A stretch of DNA of 64,000 bases, from positions 39,430,428-39,494,427 of the forward strand of contig CM036761.1 in the NCBI GenBank assembly GCA_020796225.1, read 5' to 3'. The stretch comes from Arion vulgaris (Eukaryota; Mollusca; Gastropoda; Stylommatophora; Arionidae). Of this stretch, positions 22,477-33,180 are shown one piece after another. The notes beneath the pieces were generated by a model. That model saw only the letters and a list, made by a program, of their open reading frames with translations. It was not told the DNA's origin and made no database searches. A program made the translations under genes and the position numbers. Each line of letters starts with the position of its first letter. Within the stretch, counting starts at the first letter, position 1.

Positions 22477-22730
22477 CGCCCGGTGGTTACCGGGCCCAAA
22501 TTTGGGGTGTAAAGAATAGAACCACTGTTACCTGCCACGCATGTCGTAAGAGGCGACCAAAGAGGTTTGGCTAAAATCGCATGCACATGTCCTAAACGTG
22601 TAGAAGTCTATGCATTTAGGGCCTACCAAACCAATCATGTGCAACGTGTCGTATACACGTTCTTGGCAAGGATCAGACATATCACAACAAAGAGTGATTA
22701 AAATTGGTCGTAAAGAACGAACGCAAAGAA
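22477..22730 (+). mobile_element. SINE-1 copy with 12-bp target duplication
   Basis: The 254-bp element starts cgcccggtggttaccgggcc, passes catgtcgtaagaggcgacc in the head, ctaaacgtgtagaagtctat and gtgattaaaattggtcgt, and ends cgcaaagaa. It is flanked by gaatcattaaaa at 22465-22476 and 22731-22742. The head (first ~85 bp) matches the 5' end of the RTE element; the rest does not. No tRNA-like A/B boxes were found. Confidence 0.95.
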
Positions 22731-22742
22731 GAATCATTAAAA

Positions 22743-23191
22743 GATTTGCGTATGGACATGTTTAAGACAGTGTTATCATTGTATCGTAATATTGTAATTG
22801 ATTGCAATTCACCAAACCCAAGTCAAAGAAATGGCACTCGGCCGCCGGAGTATTTTGCATCGGGAATCATCACAATCATGATGAATCATGACAATCAATT
22901 CAATCATGGCTTCATTACCTAGTTTATTTTACCAGTTACTTCTCTGACCTCAGTTTGTTACAACTTTAATTGAAGTGGAACTTGATTTGATGATGGCAGA
23001 TACTTCATTTTAAAAAATAAATTACTCACCAACAAGTCACTTTTTAATTCTCCCATTATGATCAAAATATCACAGTAACTTTGTCACTCTGCTAACTGTG
23101 GTGTAGTCTGAGTTCCAAAGTACCGTGGCCGGGAAGTGAAGCTTTGTTTCGTTTCGAATTCCAACCCACTTTTTAATGACACATGCTATGT
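22743..23191. other. Intergenic interval without recognised feature
   Basis: No gene or repeat recognised. From 23100 the sequence is slightly more G+C-rich and leads directly into SINE-4. Confidence 0.4.
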
Positions 23192-23399
23192 GCCCGTCTG
23201 CCCAGCGTGTTCGTAGCGCGTTGGACTACGGGTGACTATCCCTATGTGTGTGCGAGTTCAATTCCGCGGGATGGCAGAAAAAGCCACAGATTCCCCAGAT
23301 TTAGGGTGTTCGTGGCACCGAACCGAAGGGTTACGATGTCCATGGCACCGGGCCGAAGAGCTGAAAAGCTCAAGTGCTTCTGGATCGAAAAAAAAAAAT
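23192..23399 (+). mobile_element. SINE-4, tRNA-headed, with A tail
   Basis: The head reads gcccgtctgcccagcgtgtt, then cgtagcgcgttggactacgg in the A-box/anticodon region and gcgagttcaattccgcggg as a B box. The body contains two similar phrases (gtggcaccgaaccgaagg, atggcaccgggccgaaga) and ends aagtgcttctggatcg plus a 10-A run. Minus-oriented copies are at 48634 and 63648. This is a tRNA-derived SINE. Confidence 0.88.
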
Positions 23400-23614
23400 A
23401 ATACTATACTATATAACGTCGCAATATACTTTTAACGTCGTAAATATAATGAATAGTTCCATTATATTTAAAAAATCTGTTCCGCTTTCATGTAACCTGG
23501 TCAATTCTAAAGAATACAATTTCCGGGCGCAGAAAACTGTAGTTTTTATCTAATGTGCATGCCCGTGAACATATAGACGTAAGGTCTCTTACACCTTATT
23601 TATGCAGTTATTGA

Positions 23615-24415
23615 TGGATACGCAGGTGGTGTCACGCTTGGTCAAGTGGATAGCTGCTGTACTTTTTGAGAGCACGTTATCAATGCGTTGCGGTTAATGG
23701 GCATCACAACCACAACAGGTCCTAATGAGCCTTCCTCAGGGATCACCACTTTCGCCAGTCCTGTTCAATGTATACATAGTCGGGGTAACCAGTACACAGA
23801 GGGTCAGAATTGGCAGAACAATGTAAGCCGATGATATTCTGGTGTATCGCATGGGCAAGGACAGAAATGAGATCGCATCTGCATTACAGTGTGAGCTGAA
23901 TAGGATTGGTGACTGGTGCAATGAATTCGAAGCGAATGTGAACCCAACAAAAGCTTCTCTGACATGGCTCTCTCTTAACACTCACATAGTAAAGACACAT
24001 ACTCCAGTTGTCAGCATGTGTAACAAAGACATTGACAGAAGCGAAACACTAAAATATCTTGGAATAACAATTGACAGAAGCCTGTCATTTAAGAGTCATG
24101 TTGAGAACGTAATCATAAAGGCAAGAAAATGGCTAACCGCTCTCAAAGTTATGGCGGAGGCGGATATTGAACAACGCCTGTTACTTTTTCTTTATCAGTG
24201 AGTAGTGCTGAGAGTGGTGGACTATGGCCTTGGTCTTCTAACAGTAAGCAGAACATCGTTGGATAAGATAAGACAGGATCCTAAATGAAGCGATGAGGCT
24301 TATACTTGGTTGCACACGTGACACTTCATGTGAGGCAATGCGCTATGTCCTTGCATTGCCAACGATGGCCATGAGACACAAAGTCGCACAGGTAAAATTC
24401 CTAAGGTAAAGACCC
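23615..24415 (+). mobile_element. LINE-C fragment: reverse transcriptase core
   Basis: The plus strand gives LPQGSPLSPVLFNVYIVGV near 23740 (RT block with PQGS.LSP), then ADDILVYRMGKDRNEIASAL (catalytic ADD). It continues as IGDWCNEFEANVNPTKASLT, LKYLGITIDRSLSFKSHVEN and ARKWLTALKVMAEADIEQR. One stop lies just before ADD. The 3' part (KARKW...) overlaps the 5' edge of the copy at 57912. Both ends are truncated. Confidence 0.9.
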
Positions 24416-24538
24416 GAACGATCTCGACCCTTCTAGGGCTAGTCACAGGAAGTATCACCTTTTTGTGTTGCTTTGTCAAACAAACGATCATATGTTGGCG
24501 GTATGCTTAGCCTTTATGTGATCTGAGCCATGACATGT

Positions 24539-24645
24539 GGATCATCCATCTGTGTTGGATGATCGGCGTCCGAAAAGTATTGCCCTTAGTCAATGCTTGG
24601 GGTTGTACCAGTCAAGCCTTTGCATTATCGGCAATACTTTTTTTT
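24539..24645. repeat. Two adjacent perfect hairpins
   Basis: The first hairpin has arms gatcatcca and tggatgatc around a 7-base loop at about 24540-24564. The second pairs aaaagtattgcc (from about 24575) with ggcaatactttt (to about 24641). Both are exact complements. They sit at the left edge of the unexplained island and do not match any repeat family seen here. They could be element termini, or structure in a transcript. Confidence 0.75.
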
Positions 24646-24795
24646 ACCCACGGTTAGTTTGTTCTTGGGTAGGAGTATTCTTAGCCGATTCGGGGCGCGT
24701 GTCGTTACTTGGTAATTTGCAAGGATTTTACCCCGTATTTTCACTGTCTCCGGGAAAACACTGGTCTGGGGCTGCACACATATATTCTAGAGGGT

Positions 24796-25095
24796 CATTT
24801 CAATAGCGCTAGCAACGCAACTGAGGTTTTGCGCTCGCCGCTATCACCCACCTCAGTTCTTTCGGGGATATTAGTTGTTATTGCAACTGTACCCTGCCCG
24901 GTTGTCCCAGAGAGGGCAGTTTCGTTAGGCACTAAAAACGCAAATTTTATGATTTGCGCTTGTCCAACCATTCCCACATCAGTTCTTCCGGGGATGTTAG
25001 TTGTTTTGGCAACCGTACCTTGCCCGATTGTCCCAGGGAGGGCAGTTTCGTTAGGCTCTGAACGCAACTTTTGAATTTGCGCTCGGCCAACTCTA
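24796..25095. repeat. Internal tandem repeat of about 120 bp (2.3 copies)
   Basis: Copies begin near 24796, 24930 and 25050. Shared phrases are ttcggggat or ttccggggat, ttgtcccag and agggcagtttcgttaggc, each in the same order. In one minus frame the conserved protein phrase is PNETAL.GT.GQGTVA.TTNI followed by P.RT.VG. The copies differ at many third positions, so it is an old, possibly coding duplication. Confidence 0.75.
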
Positions 25096-25426
25096 CCCAA
25101 TAGGTTTCTACGAGCTTTGCCTCATGTACGGGTTTCCGCATATCTTCCCATGTAGCGTCACGATGCTGTGCTGCCGTGTATCGGGATTCGTTTCGTTTCG
25201 CACCTATCTTATTGATTCTAGCCCTACAGCTGGCAATTTGCTTGCGGCCCTTTACTCCTGGGGAGTTGGCCATCTTTTCTAAATTGGATACACTTCTCAT
25301 CCCTTCATGTGCAGTCTTTCCCATCGGACGGGAAGCTGCTGCTTGTGGTGAGACCATTGCGTTCACCTCTACCGTCGCATTTACCGTACTTAGGAACTGC
25401 TTTGACACGGAGCTTGACTCGTGCAC
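24947..25426 (-). CDS. Unrecognised 159-codon open frame in GC-richer island
   Basis: The frame starts MHESSSVSKQFLSTV and contains MRSVSNLEKMANSPGVKGRK then QIASCRARINKIGAKRNESR. It ends in the tandem-repeat region with LPSLGQSGKVRLPKQLTSPE. It is rich in K/R and Ser, with a predicted basic helical centre and no recognised domain. Base composition is more G+C-rich than the flanks. It could be a gag-like ORF1 of a retroelement, since LINE-C lies just to the left on the other strand, but I cannot show that. Coding status is uncertain. Confidence 0.35.
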   Translation of the reverse strand: MHESSSVSKQFLSTVNATVEVNAMVSPQAAASRPMGKTAHEGMRSVSNLEKMANSPGVKGRKQIASCRARINKIGAKRNESRYTAAQHRDATWEDMRKPVHEAKLVETYWVELAERKFKSCVQSLTKLPSLGQSGKVRLPKQLTSPEELMWEWLDKRKS

Positions 25427-25430
25427 ATGG

Positions 25431-27149
25431 CTCCGAGTCTTCGCTCCACGTCTCAGCTTTGGGATGCACCTCTCATCCCTTTAATTCGGTCATTTCTCCA
25501 GGGGAAGTCTAGCATTTTGTTCGCGGACTTATGTACGCTGCTGTTTCGTACTTTTGGTAACTTGAGCAAATTTTAGCGGACATCGGCCAGGAGATGCGTG
25601 CGTTGTTCAGGGGTTTTCGGACCTGCATTGCTTTTCCGTGCTTGCACTACTACCACTACCTGTAGTTCTCCCGATCCCTGCCTGCCCTCCTTAGTCAGAC
25701 CGGAACCAAAGTCTGTTATCAGGGTTACCACGTGGAGATAGGGTCTTGATCAGTGCCCCTTTACGGACCCTGACACATGTTGCCACCATGCTCCTTTGAC
25801 CGCAAACTAACATTAAAATCAAATATTGTCAACAATTGTAAGCGCAAAGCAGAACTATCAACACGTAACACGTGCAATTGTCCTTTTGGGATAATTGTCG
25901 AATCTTAGCTTTTAGGAGTGGCCGCGGGAAATTACAAACAAAAATAATAGCATCGCGCTATCAGATCACAAGTCTTTCGGTGAGGGAGCGCCAGCGATGC
26001 ACCTGCACCACAAACCGAAACCAAAGGGTACCAAAAGCGCATAGGCAGAGGCGTGCGATAAATTATAAATCGTATACATCAATATCGGAATAACATAGAC
26101 CATTGTAGAAAAGAGTTGCGTAAAGATTTTAATTATTGAATGGTTCAAATTTTACTTTGATTTCGCCGCTTTTGCCGTCCGCCCCAGTGTGCCGCCTGAT
26201 ACCGCCGCATCTTTGCATCATAGCACCGCACGGCCCTGAGTAAAAGCGTCCATCTATGAAGAAGAACGTAGGAAACAAGAACTATACATGTCGATCCATC
26301 ACTAAAGAAAGAGAACCTAGAAAGTGCTACAGGGCCAGACAATATCCACAGCGAGAGTTTTTTCCCCTTAGGTCAATGTGAAAAAGTAGTAGTCTTCAAT
26401 CTGATATAAATGTGAGGAAGAGGAAAGTGATGCATTTGTTGCAACATTATTCCTCCATATATGATAATGATTTATGTGACTATAATCTATATTATTCTCT
26501 GACAAGCACTATGGAAGAGTCTTTGGCTACCAGTTTTTGTCGTTGACCATGCTCAAATGAAATGTCAAAGTGTTTGCAGAAAAAAATGAATTGTGGAAGT
26601 AGTATCGATGTATCAGTTTTATGAAATGATAATTTACGGTAATAATATCAGTACACTTTTCCCCAGAGATCTAACATCGTTTACATAATACTTTCCGTTA
26701 CTTGCGAATGTTCGTTTCTACTCTTGTTGAAACAGTGATTTGAAACTGTTACGCCTATTTGAAGAATTCAGTATCTTATAACATCTGCATCATTGGCGTT
26801 ATGCTACCTGCAGTTAACATGAGACTCTATCAAATAGAAATATTGATTTTAATTTTGCGAGCTTAATAGTTCCAACATCCAAATGGTGAAATACCGTTTT
26901 GCATTCGAAAATGAGAATTAATTTAATCATGACTCATACCATAATTCTCTTTCCTGTCAAATATTTGAAATTGAAATAAACAACAGTCAAATTTGATAAA
27001 TGCAAACTTTATAATACACTCAGAAAAACAATAAAGGAAAAATATGCTTGCAAATAACTATGTTACATTCCTTGTTACATTACATTCTGCAACAAATAAT
27101 ACAAATGTGTAGACATATGTTGGTAAAATTAACAAATGCAAGGATAGTA
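25431..27149. other. Intergenic interval without recognised gene
   Basis: The left part, to about 25800, continues the GC-richer island with no confident frame. The right part is AT-rich. Small frames at 25872-26342 overlap on both strands and resemble no family. Confidence 0.45.
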
Positions 27150-29165
27150 CATCATCTCTCTCTCTCTCTCTCTCTTGCCTTTACCCGGTTGGGATAGGCC
27201 CTCAACCAACTCATGACAAGTCTTCCTATCTCTAGCTATCTCCTGCAGCTCCCTCCAGCTCTTCTTTATATGTTGATCTCCGCCTCCAAATCTCGTCTCC
27301 ATGTATTTCTCGGCCTCTCCTTCTTTCGCTGTCCCTGCGGGTTCCAGGCAAGGACCCTTCTTGTTGTATTCCCCTCCGGTTTTCGCAAAGTGTGTCCTAT
27401 CCAGCGCCAACGTCTTTTTTAACCTGTTCGTTCACTGGAATCTGTCTTGTTCTCTCCATAAGTTCCTCATTTGTGACCCTATCATACCATCTTATTCTCT
27501 ATTCTGCGCAGACACCAGTTGATGAATGTTTGCAATTTATGCGCTATTGTTTTAGTTGTTCTCCATATTTCTGACCCATACAGTAGAACTGCTTTAACAT
27601 TAGAGTTAAATATCCGAATTTTGTTCTAGATTTGATTTCTTTGGACTTCCAAATGTTTCCCAGTGCAATGAAAGCTCCTCTTGCCTTCTGTAATCTTATT
27701 TTAACATCTCTATCTGTTCCACCCTCTTTGTCTACGTTGCTGCCCAAATATGTGTATGATTCTACCTCTTGAAGTGGGATTTCATCCAAGGAGATCGAGT
27801 TGTCGTTTGCTTGGTTAATTCTCAATATCTTTGTCTTTCCCTTATGAATGTTCAGCCCCAGTTGCTGGGACCTTTGATTCAATGTGTTTAACTTATCCTG
27901 CATCTGATTTTGTGTATGTGACAGAAGGGCTATATCATCAGCGAAGTCCAGATCATCTAGTTGCTCCGTCAGAGTCCATTGGATTCCATTTCTGGTGTTA
28001 GTTACTGTGGTATTCATAATCCAGTCTATTGTCAGTAAGAACAACAAAGGTGATAGAAGACATACCTGACGCACTCCTGTTTCTATTCTAAAAGTATCTG
28101 TTAGTTTACTTTCATGAAGAACTCTACATTTCATATCTGTATATGTTGCTTTTATTAGGTTAATAATTTTCTGTGGGATTCCATAATGCCTCATTAATTT
28201 CCAAGGGGTTTTCCCCATCAATACTGTCAAAAGCCTCATAATCAACAAATCTGATATAAAGTGGGGATTTCCATTCAATACTTTGCTCTATTATTATACG
28301 TAATGTGGCTATCTGGTCAGCACAGGATCTATTTGGTCAGAAGCCTGCCTGTTCATCTCTTAGCTTTATATCGATGGCATTTTCCCGTCTCTCCAGGATG
28401 ACTCTGCTTAGTATTTTCCCAGGTACTGACAACAGCATTATTCCCCCATAGTTTTCACACTTCTGAAGGTCCCCTTTCTTTGGTAGCTTCACCAGGTATC
28501 CTTATCTCCAGTTTGCTGGTATTTCTTTGGTCTCCCAGATTCTGCTAAATAATTTATACAGTATTTCTGTGGATGTGTTTATGTTGGCTTTAACCCTTCC
28601 GCTGGAATACCATCTGGACAATCCGCTTTCCCATCTTTTAAAAGTTTAATGGCTTTACTAATCACCTCCTTGGATGGTTTCTCACAGTTGATGTCCAAGT
28701 CAATTTCTGCCGGTTGGATATCTGGGGGTTTGTAGGTGCTGGTCTGTTCAGGAGTTCCTTGAAGTATTCCATCCATTTTTCCATTTGGTCTCTAACATTA
28801 GTGATAGTTTCCCCACTACTATTTTTGATCAACCCATTTGATGGACTGTATTTTCCTGCTAGCTTTCTAGTGATGTTGTAAAGATCCCTAAGGTTTCCTT
28901 TTCCTGCAGCTACCTATGCTTCTCTTGCTAGATCTTCTACGTATTGTCTTTTATCTAACTTTATTTGTTTCTTCACTTTCTTGCTAGCTTATGTGTATTT
29001 TTCCTGGGCTGTGGCAGTTCTAGTTTTGCTATTATTTAAATCTGCTTTCCTCTTTTTCCTTTCTTCTATTTCCTTGAGAGTTTCTGGAGTTATCCATGCC
29101 TTATGATTCCGCTCCTTCTTTCCTAATACCTCTGTTCATGTTTCATTCCAAATATTTTTGGCTTG

Positions 29166-29448
29166 TGCTTTGGACAACGGCAGGTGGAACAAGAGATAAT
29201 GAGCAGAAGGTGGAGATGGATAGGACACACACTGAGAAACCCTGACAGCATCGTGAGACAGGCTCTCCGATGGAACCCCAGGGCAATAGAAGTAAGGGAA
29301 GACCCAGAAACACCTGGAGACTGGAGTTAGAGATGGAATGCAAGAGGACGGGGAGAGAGTGGCGAGATCTGGAAAGGATGGCATTGGATAGGCGGGCTTG
29401 AAAGGCCTTGGTTGCGGACCTATGCTTCCCTAGGGGCGAAGGGTGAAG
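29166..29448 (+). mobile_element. Second LINE 3' end inserted in RTE copy B, with 160-bp flanking duplication
   Basis: The plus strand reads RRWRWIGHTLRNPDSIVRQA then LRWNPRAIEVREDPETPGDW and ends aggggcgaagggtgaagaa. This is the C-terminus of another RTE-like polyprotein (WIGH..R...QAL.W.P). Copy-B sequence on its left (29010-29165) is repeated on its right (29449-29609), so the insert is bracketed by a long direct duplication. Copy A at 835-990 has this region once. Confidence 0.88.
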
Positions 29449-30106
29449 AATGGCTTTGGCGGTTCTAGTTTTGCTATTATTTAAATCTGCTTTCCTCTTT
29501 TTCCTTCTTCTATTTCCTTGAGAGTTTCTGGAGTTATCCATGCCTTATGATTCCGCTCCTTCTTTCCTAATACCTCTGTGCATGTTTCATTCCAAATATA
29601 TTTGGCTTGCTGCCAGCATTCTTCCGCATTCACCTCATCTTCTAATTGCCGCAAAACCTCATACTTATTAGAGACTGTGACCGTGAACTGTTCCTTTGTT
29701 TCTTGACTTCTGAGGTATCCTACATTATATTGGTGTCTATGTTCATGGGATGTTATGTATCGCTTAAGCTTCAGTTTAATTTTACTTATCAGCAAATGGT
29801 GATCCGAATCTACATCTGCCCCCCCTTAGAACCATTACATCTTGTAGAGATGACCTGAATTTCTTGTTTATGCATATGTGGTCAATTTGATTTTCTGTTC
29901 TGTGGCCTGGTAATACCCAGGTTGCTTTATGTATTCTTTTATGTGGAAAGACACTTCCACATATGACGTATTGATTCGCTGACAGAAATTGTGAATAGTT
30001 CTCCATTTTCGTTCATTATCCCTAGTCCGTGTTTCCCCATGATCTTCCCGTAGCCTATGTTGTCCGAACCTATTTTGTCATTGAGGTCACCCATCAGAAT
30101 TTTGAT

Positions 30107-30355
30107 CTTCTTCTTTGCATTCGTTCTTTACGACCAATTTTAATCACTTTTTGTGATGTGTTTAATCTTTGCCAAGAACGTGTATACGTTGCACATTGGT
30201 TTGGTAGGCCCTAAACGCATAGACTTCTACATGTTTAGGACATGTGCATCCGATTTCAGCCCCACCTCCTTAGTCGCCTCTTACGACATGCTGGGCAGGT
30301 AACAGTGGTTCTATTCTTTACACGCCAAATTTGGGCCCCTGTAACCACTCGGGCG
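30107..30355 (-). mobile_element. SINE-1 inserted in RTE copy B
   Basis: On the minus strand it starts cgcccgagtggttacagggg and ends cgaatgcaaagaagaag. The target duplication agaattttgat is at 30096-30106 and 30356-30366. The uninterrupted target is in copy A near 1476. It shows SINE-1 was mobile after copy B inserted. Confidence 0.96.
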
Positions 30356-31073
30356 AGAATTTTGATGTTCCCATTTCTCTGATTACCTACAGTATTTTGA
30401 AGTTTTGTAAATTCTCTTTTACTTTTTCCTCTTTATCATTGGTAGGTGCATAACACTGGGTCACATTCAAGAATACTTTCTTCTTGGTGGTTCTGAATGT
30501 TGCTGTGATTATCCTAGGACTCACTGCTTCCCATTTTATTAGTGCATTCTCCGCTTCTTTAGATAACATTAAAGCCACTCCTTCACTATGGGGGCATTTT
30601 CTTCCATATGGCATGAGAACAGCATTGTTTCTCCTATGTTTAGACGTTGTCTGCCTGCACCATTCCACCTAGTTTCACATAATCCCAAGATGCCAATCCC
30701 GTGAAATTTCATCTCATTTACAACCTGTGCTGTCTTTCCCATTTCATACATACTTCTAACATTCCAGGTGCCAATTCTGGAGCTTTTCCTAGGTGAAAGG
30801 AAGATAATCTGCGGTGTAGACTCCTTGCGGCTTTCTCTGCATCGCTTCATATCTCTTCTAGAAGAACTTCCTTTCCTCTTAGTTGGCACAGTTTTTATTT
30901 TATTTTTATGTGACTTGTTCATGGTTGGTTGGATTTTGTGGCTAAAATTGTCTACTGGATAGGGTAGCCAGCCCTACGCCAAACCCCACCTTAGTCGCCT
31001 CTTACGACATGCCTTGTAGGTCGCAGTGCCGCTACTCTTTGCTCCCCTTGCGAGCCCCGGCAACACACGGGCG

Positions 31074-32229
31074 CTTATCCATAGTATCCCGCATATACGC
31101 CTTGATTTGGGCGATTGCATGGCGGGAGCGTAGTGACAGAAGGCCAATTATATATCTCATTCACACAATGGGATTATCTCTAGTGCAGCGAAGATAATCC
31201 GATATACGCATACGATACATAAGTAATATCTGTTCGACAAACTGAAGTTAGAAACTTCTGATGTGTGTGACAGTGGTATAGACCTTCAGAACAGTTGTGG
31301 TAAAAGTGTCCCAGATTTCATGGACATATAAAACATATAGTAGCTTCTTAGATAGCTTCCATGAAACAAATTATTTTGAAACGCTGTTTCTAGCTGGCAA
31401 ATGCTTTCTTTGAACATATTAACACCCTGTGACCAAGCGCCATGTTATGTGGCGATGGTGGTGAGCGTAGGGTAGCCGTATGCCCTTATTTTTGCGGACA
31501 TGTCCTCATTTCATGAGTAAATCTGAGCGTACACAAACAATTTAGGAAATTCGTAGATTGGTCCGCAATTTTAAAAGCCAAGACAAAAATTAACACTGTC
31601 AGCAACATCATGTGGTAACTACATTTATCTGCGTAAAAATCGTTTTTCTAAATTGGCACACAAAAAAGAATCTACAATATTTGGAAAACTATTCAGATTC
31701 ATAAAAGCAAACAAAACATGAATGTACATTCGTGCGCTACTCCTTTATATAAGTTGGATAATTCACTTAAAAAAAAAATTAGTTAGCACAAATGATGACC
31801 CAGCTTAAGGGGAGAAAATGCGATGGGTGAGGCATACCACGTAGAAGACACAGTTGAGTGCCACTGGACAATCGCTTGAGTGGAATCAACAAGGAAAAAC
31901 GGAAAAGAAGAAATTTGCATCCATTTATAAAAATCAAGTGCGATCGTAAAAAGTGGTGTGACTATATTAAATCTGTAGGAGTAATGAAATGTGTCATGGA
32001 ATCGTGAAGATATCACAGTTCTTCTTTGCTATTATTCCAGCACACAATGCTTAGGTAGAAAGCCTATTTTCTATAATCCATGCCCAATGGACCAATGAGA
32101 TAGTTCGTCTTAATGGGTATTCAGTCAAGTCAATTTCACTTGTAAAATTAAATTAAAAAAATTTCACATGCAGGCAATTTTATGGACATTTGATGCAAAA
32201 AACATTCTAAAAAGATCAGGTCAACGGAA
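31074..32229. other. Intergenic interval without recognised gene
   Basis: No repeat family or coding motif was recognised. The frames at 31009-31197 and 31783-32016 have no resemblance to known proteins. Confidence 0.45.
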
Positions 32230-32460
32230 AAATATACAAGGAACACAATTTAAATGGAATTAAATATTAGGAGAAGTATTCGCATCTCGGAAGATCAAAA
32301 TATTGGAACCCTAAAATGAAGAGCTTTTTAAATGAACAAACTGTTCATCATTGAAGACCATCATTAAAAAAAATTATATTTGGATTGGTCATGTATGTCG
32401 TATGCCATTAGGGGTATTGTCTAGGATCGCTTACCGACGTACAGGGATGGAAACAGAAGA
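32230..32460 (+). mobile_element. LINE C-terminal relic
   Basis: The plus strand near 32350 reads KTIIKKNYIWIGHVCRMPLG then VLSRIAYRRTGMETEDGHR. The WIGHV.RMP motif marks the C-terminal end of many endonuclease-type LINE polyproteins. A SINE-1 insertion follows directly and truncates it. Confidence 0.65.
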
Positions 32461-32463
32461 TGG

Positions 32464-32712
32464 TCACCGAGTGGTTACCGGGGCCCAAATTTGGGGTGTA
32501 AAGAATAGAACCATTGCTACCTGCCACACATGTCGTAAGAGGCGACTAAGGAGATTTGGCTGAAATCGGATGCACGTCTTAAACGTGTAAAAGTCTATGC
32601 GTTTAGGGGCCTACCAAACCAATGTGCAACATATACACGTTCTAGGCAAAGATCAAACATATCACAAAGAGTGATTAAAATTGGTCGTAAAGAACGAACG
32701 CAAAAAAAAAAA
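32464..32712 (+). mobile_element. SINE-1 copy
   Basis: It runs from accgagtggttaccgggg to gtcgtaaagaacgaacgc and an A-rich end, and keeps all SINE-1 landmarks (tgtcgtaagaggcgacta, ctaaacgtg, gtgattaaaattggtcgt). The tail is a run of A rather than aaagaag. No clean target duplication was seen. Confidence 0.9.
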
Positions 32713-33180
32713 TTAAAAAATTAACGTGTACTTATTATTTTAGAAATAATTTTTTCGTAATTTTTACTTTTAACTTGACACTGATTAGCTTTGAAAATTG
32801 AATATATAACACTAAAATATAAATATTATATTAGAATAATATAACAATAATATTAATATATAACATATCCCTATACAAAATATTATATAGACTGAAACTC
32901 GGCATTTTCCCTCTAATGCTTCACGCTTTGTGACGTGCACTATTTCTGGGCCATTTTAAATATTCCTATCTAAGATGTAACATTGCGACCTCTGACCTTT
33001 GATCGCTATTGCAATGATAATTGCCAAAACAATTATGTCATTTTCATTCAGCCGGAAGATATTTTAATTCTTACGCGGCCAAACTACTTCCCAGAAAAAC
33101 GAGGACTCTGGACTAAATAGTCTTTTTAATTATAGATTGAATCCCACATTTTATATAAAATTAGTATAAAATTACAATAG
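32713..33180. other. AT-rich interval
   Basis: Very AT-rich, with many ata/taa runs at 32715-32900. Nothing coding or repetitive recognised. Confidence 0.5.

Larger units (their letters stand above)
27150..31073 (-). mobile_element. RTE-type retrotransposon, copy B, near full length
   Basis: From 31073 on the minus strand the order is: shared head, MNKSHKNKIKTVPTKRKG, endonuclease (RIGTWNVRSMYEMGKTAQVV, GLCETRWNGAGRQ, ENQIDHICINKKFRSS), linker, then RT. The RT C-terminal part is open at 28278-27544, with FADDIALLSHTQNQMQDKL, VESYTYLGSNVDKEGGTDRD and KARGAFIALGNIWKSKEIKS. The 3' end carries the phrase GLSQPGKGKRERERE and a (CT)n tract at 27154-27175, i.e. (GA)n in sense. It carries two insertions (29166-29448, 30107-30355) and several frameshifts. 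Confidence 0.93.

Noticed and set aside
23192..23290. Possible tRNA gene
   Set aside because: Repeated at 48634 and 63648 with the same non-tRNA body and A tail, so it is a SINE-4 head.
25176..25484. Plus frame of 102 codons (MYRDSFRFAPILLILAL)
   Set aside because: Overlaps the longer minus frame with no motif; one or both are chance. I kept only the minus frame, at low confidence.
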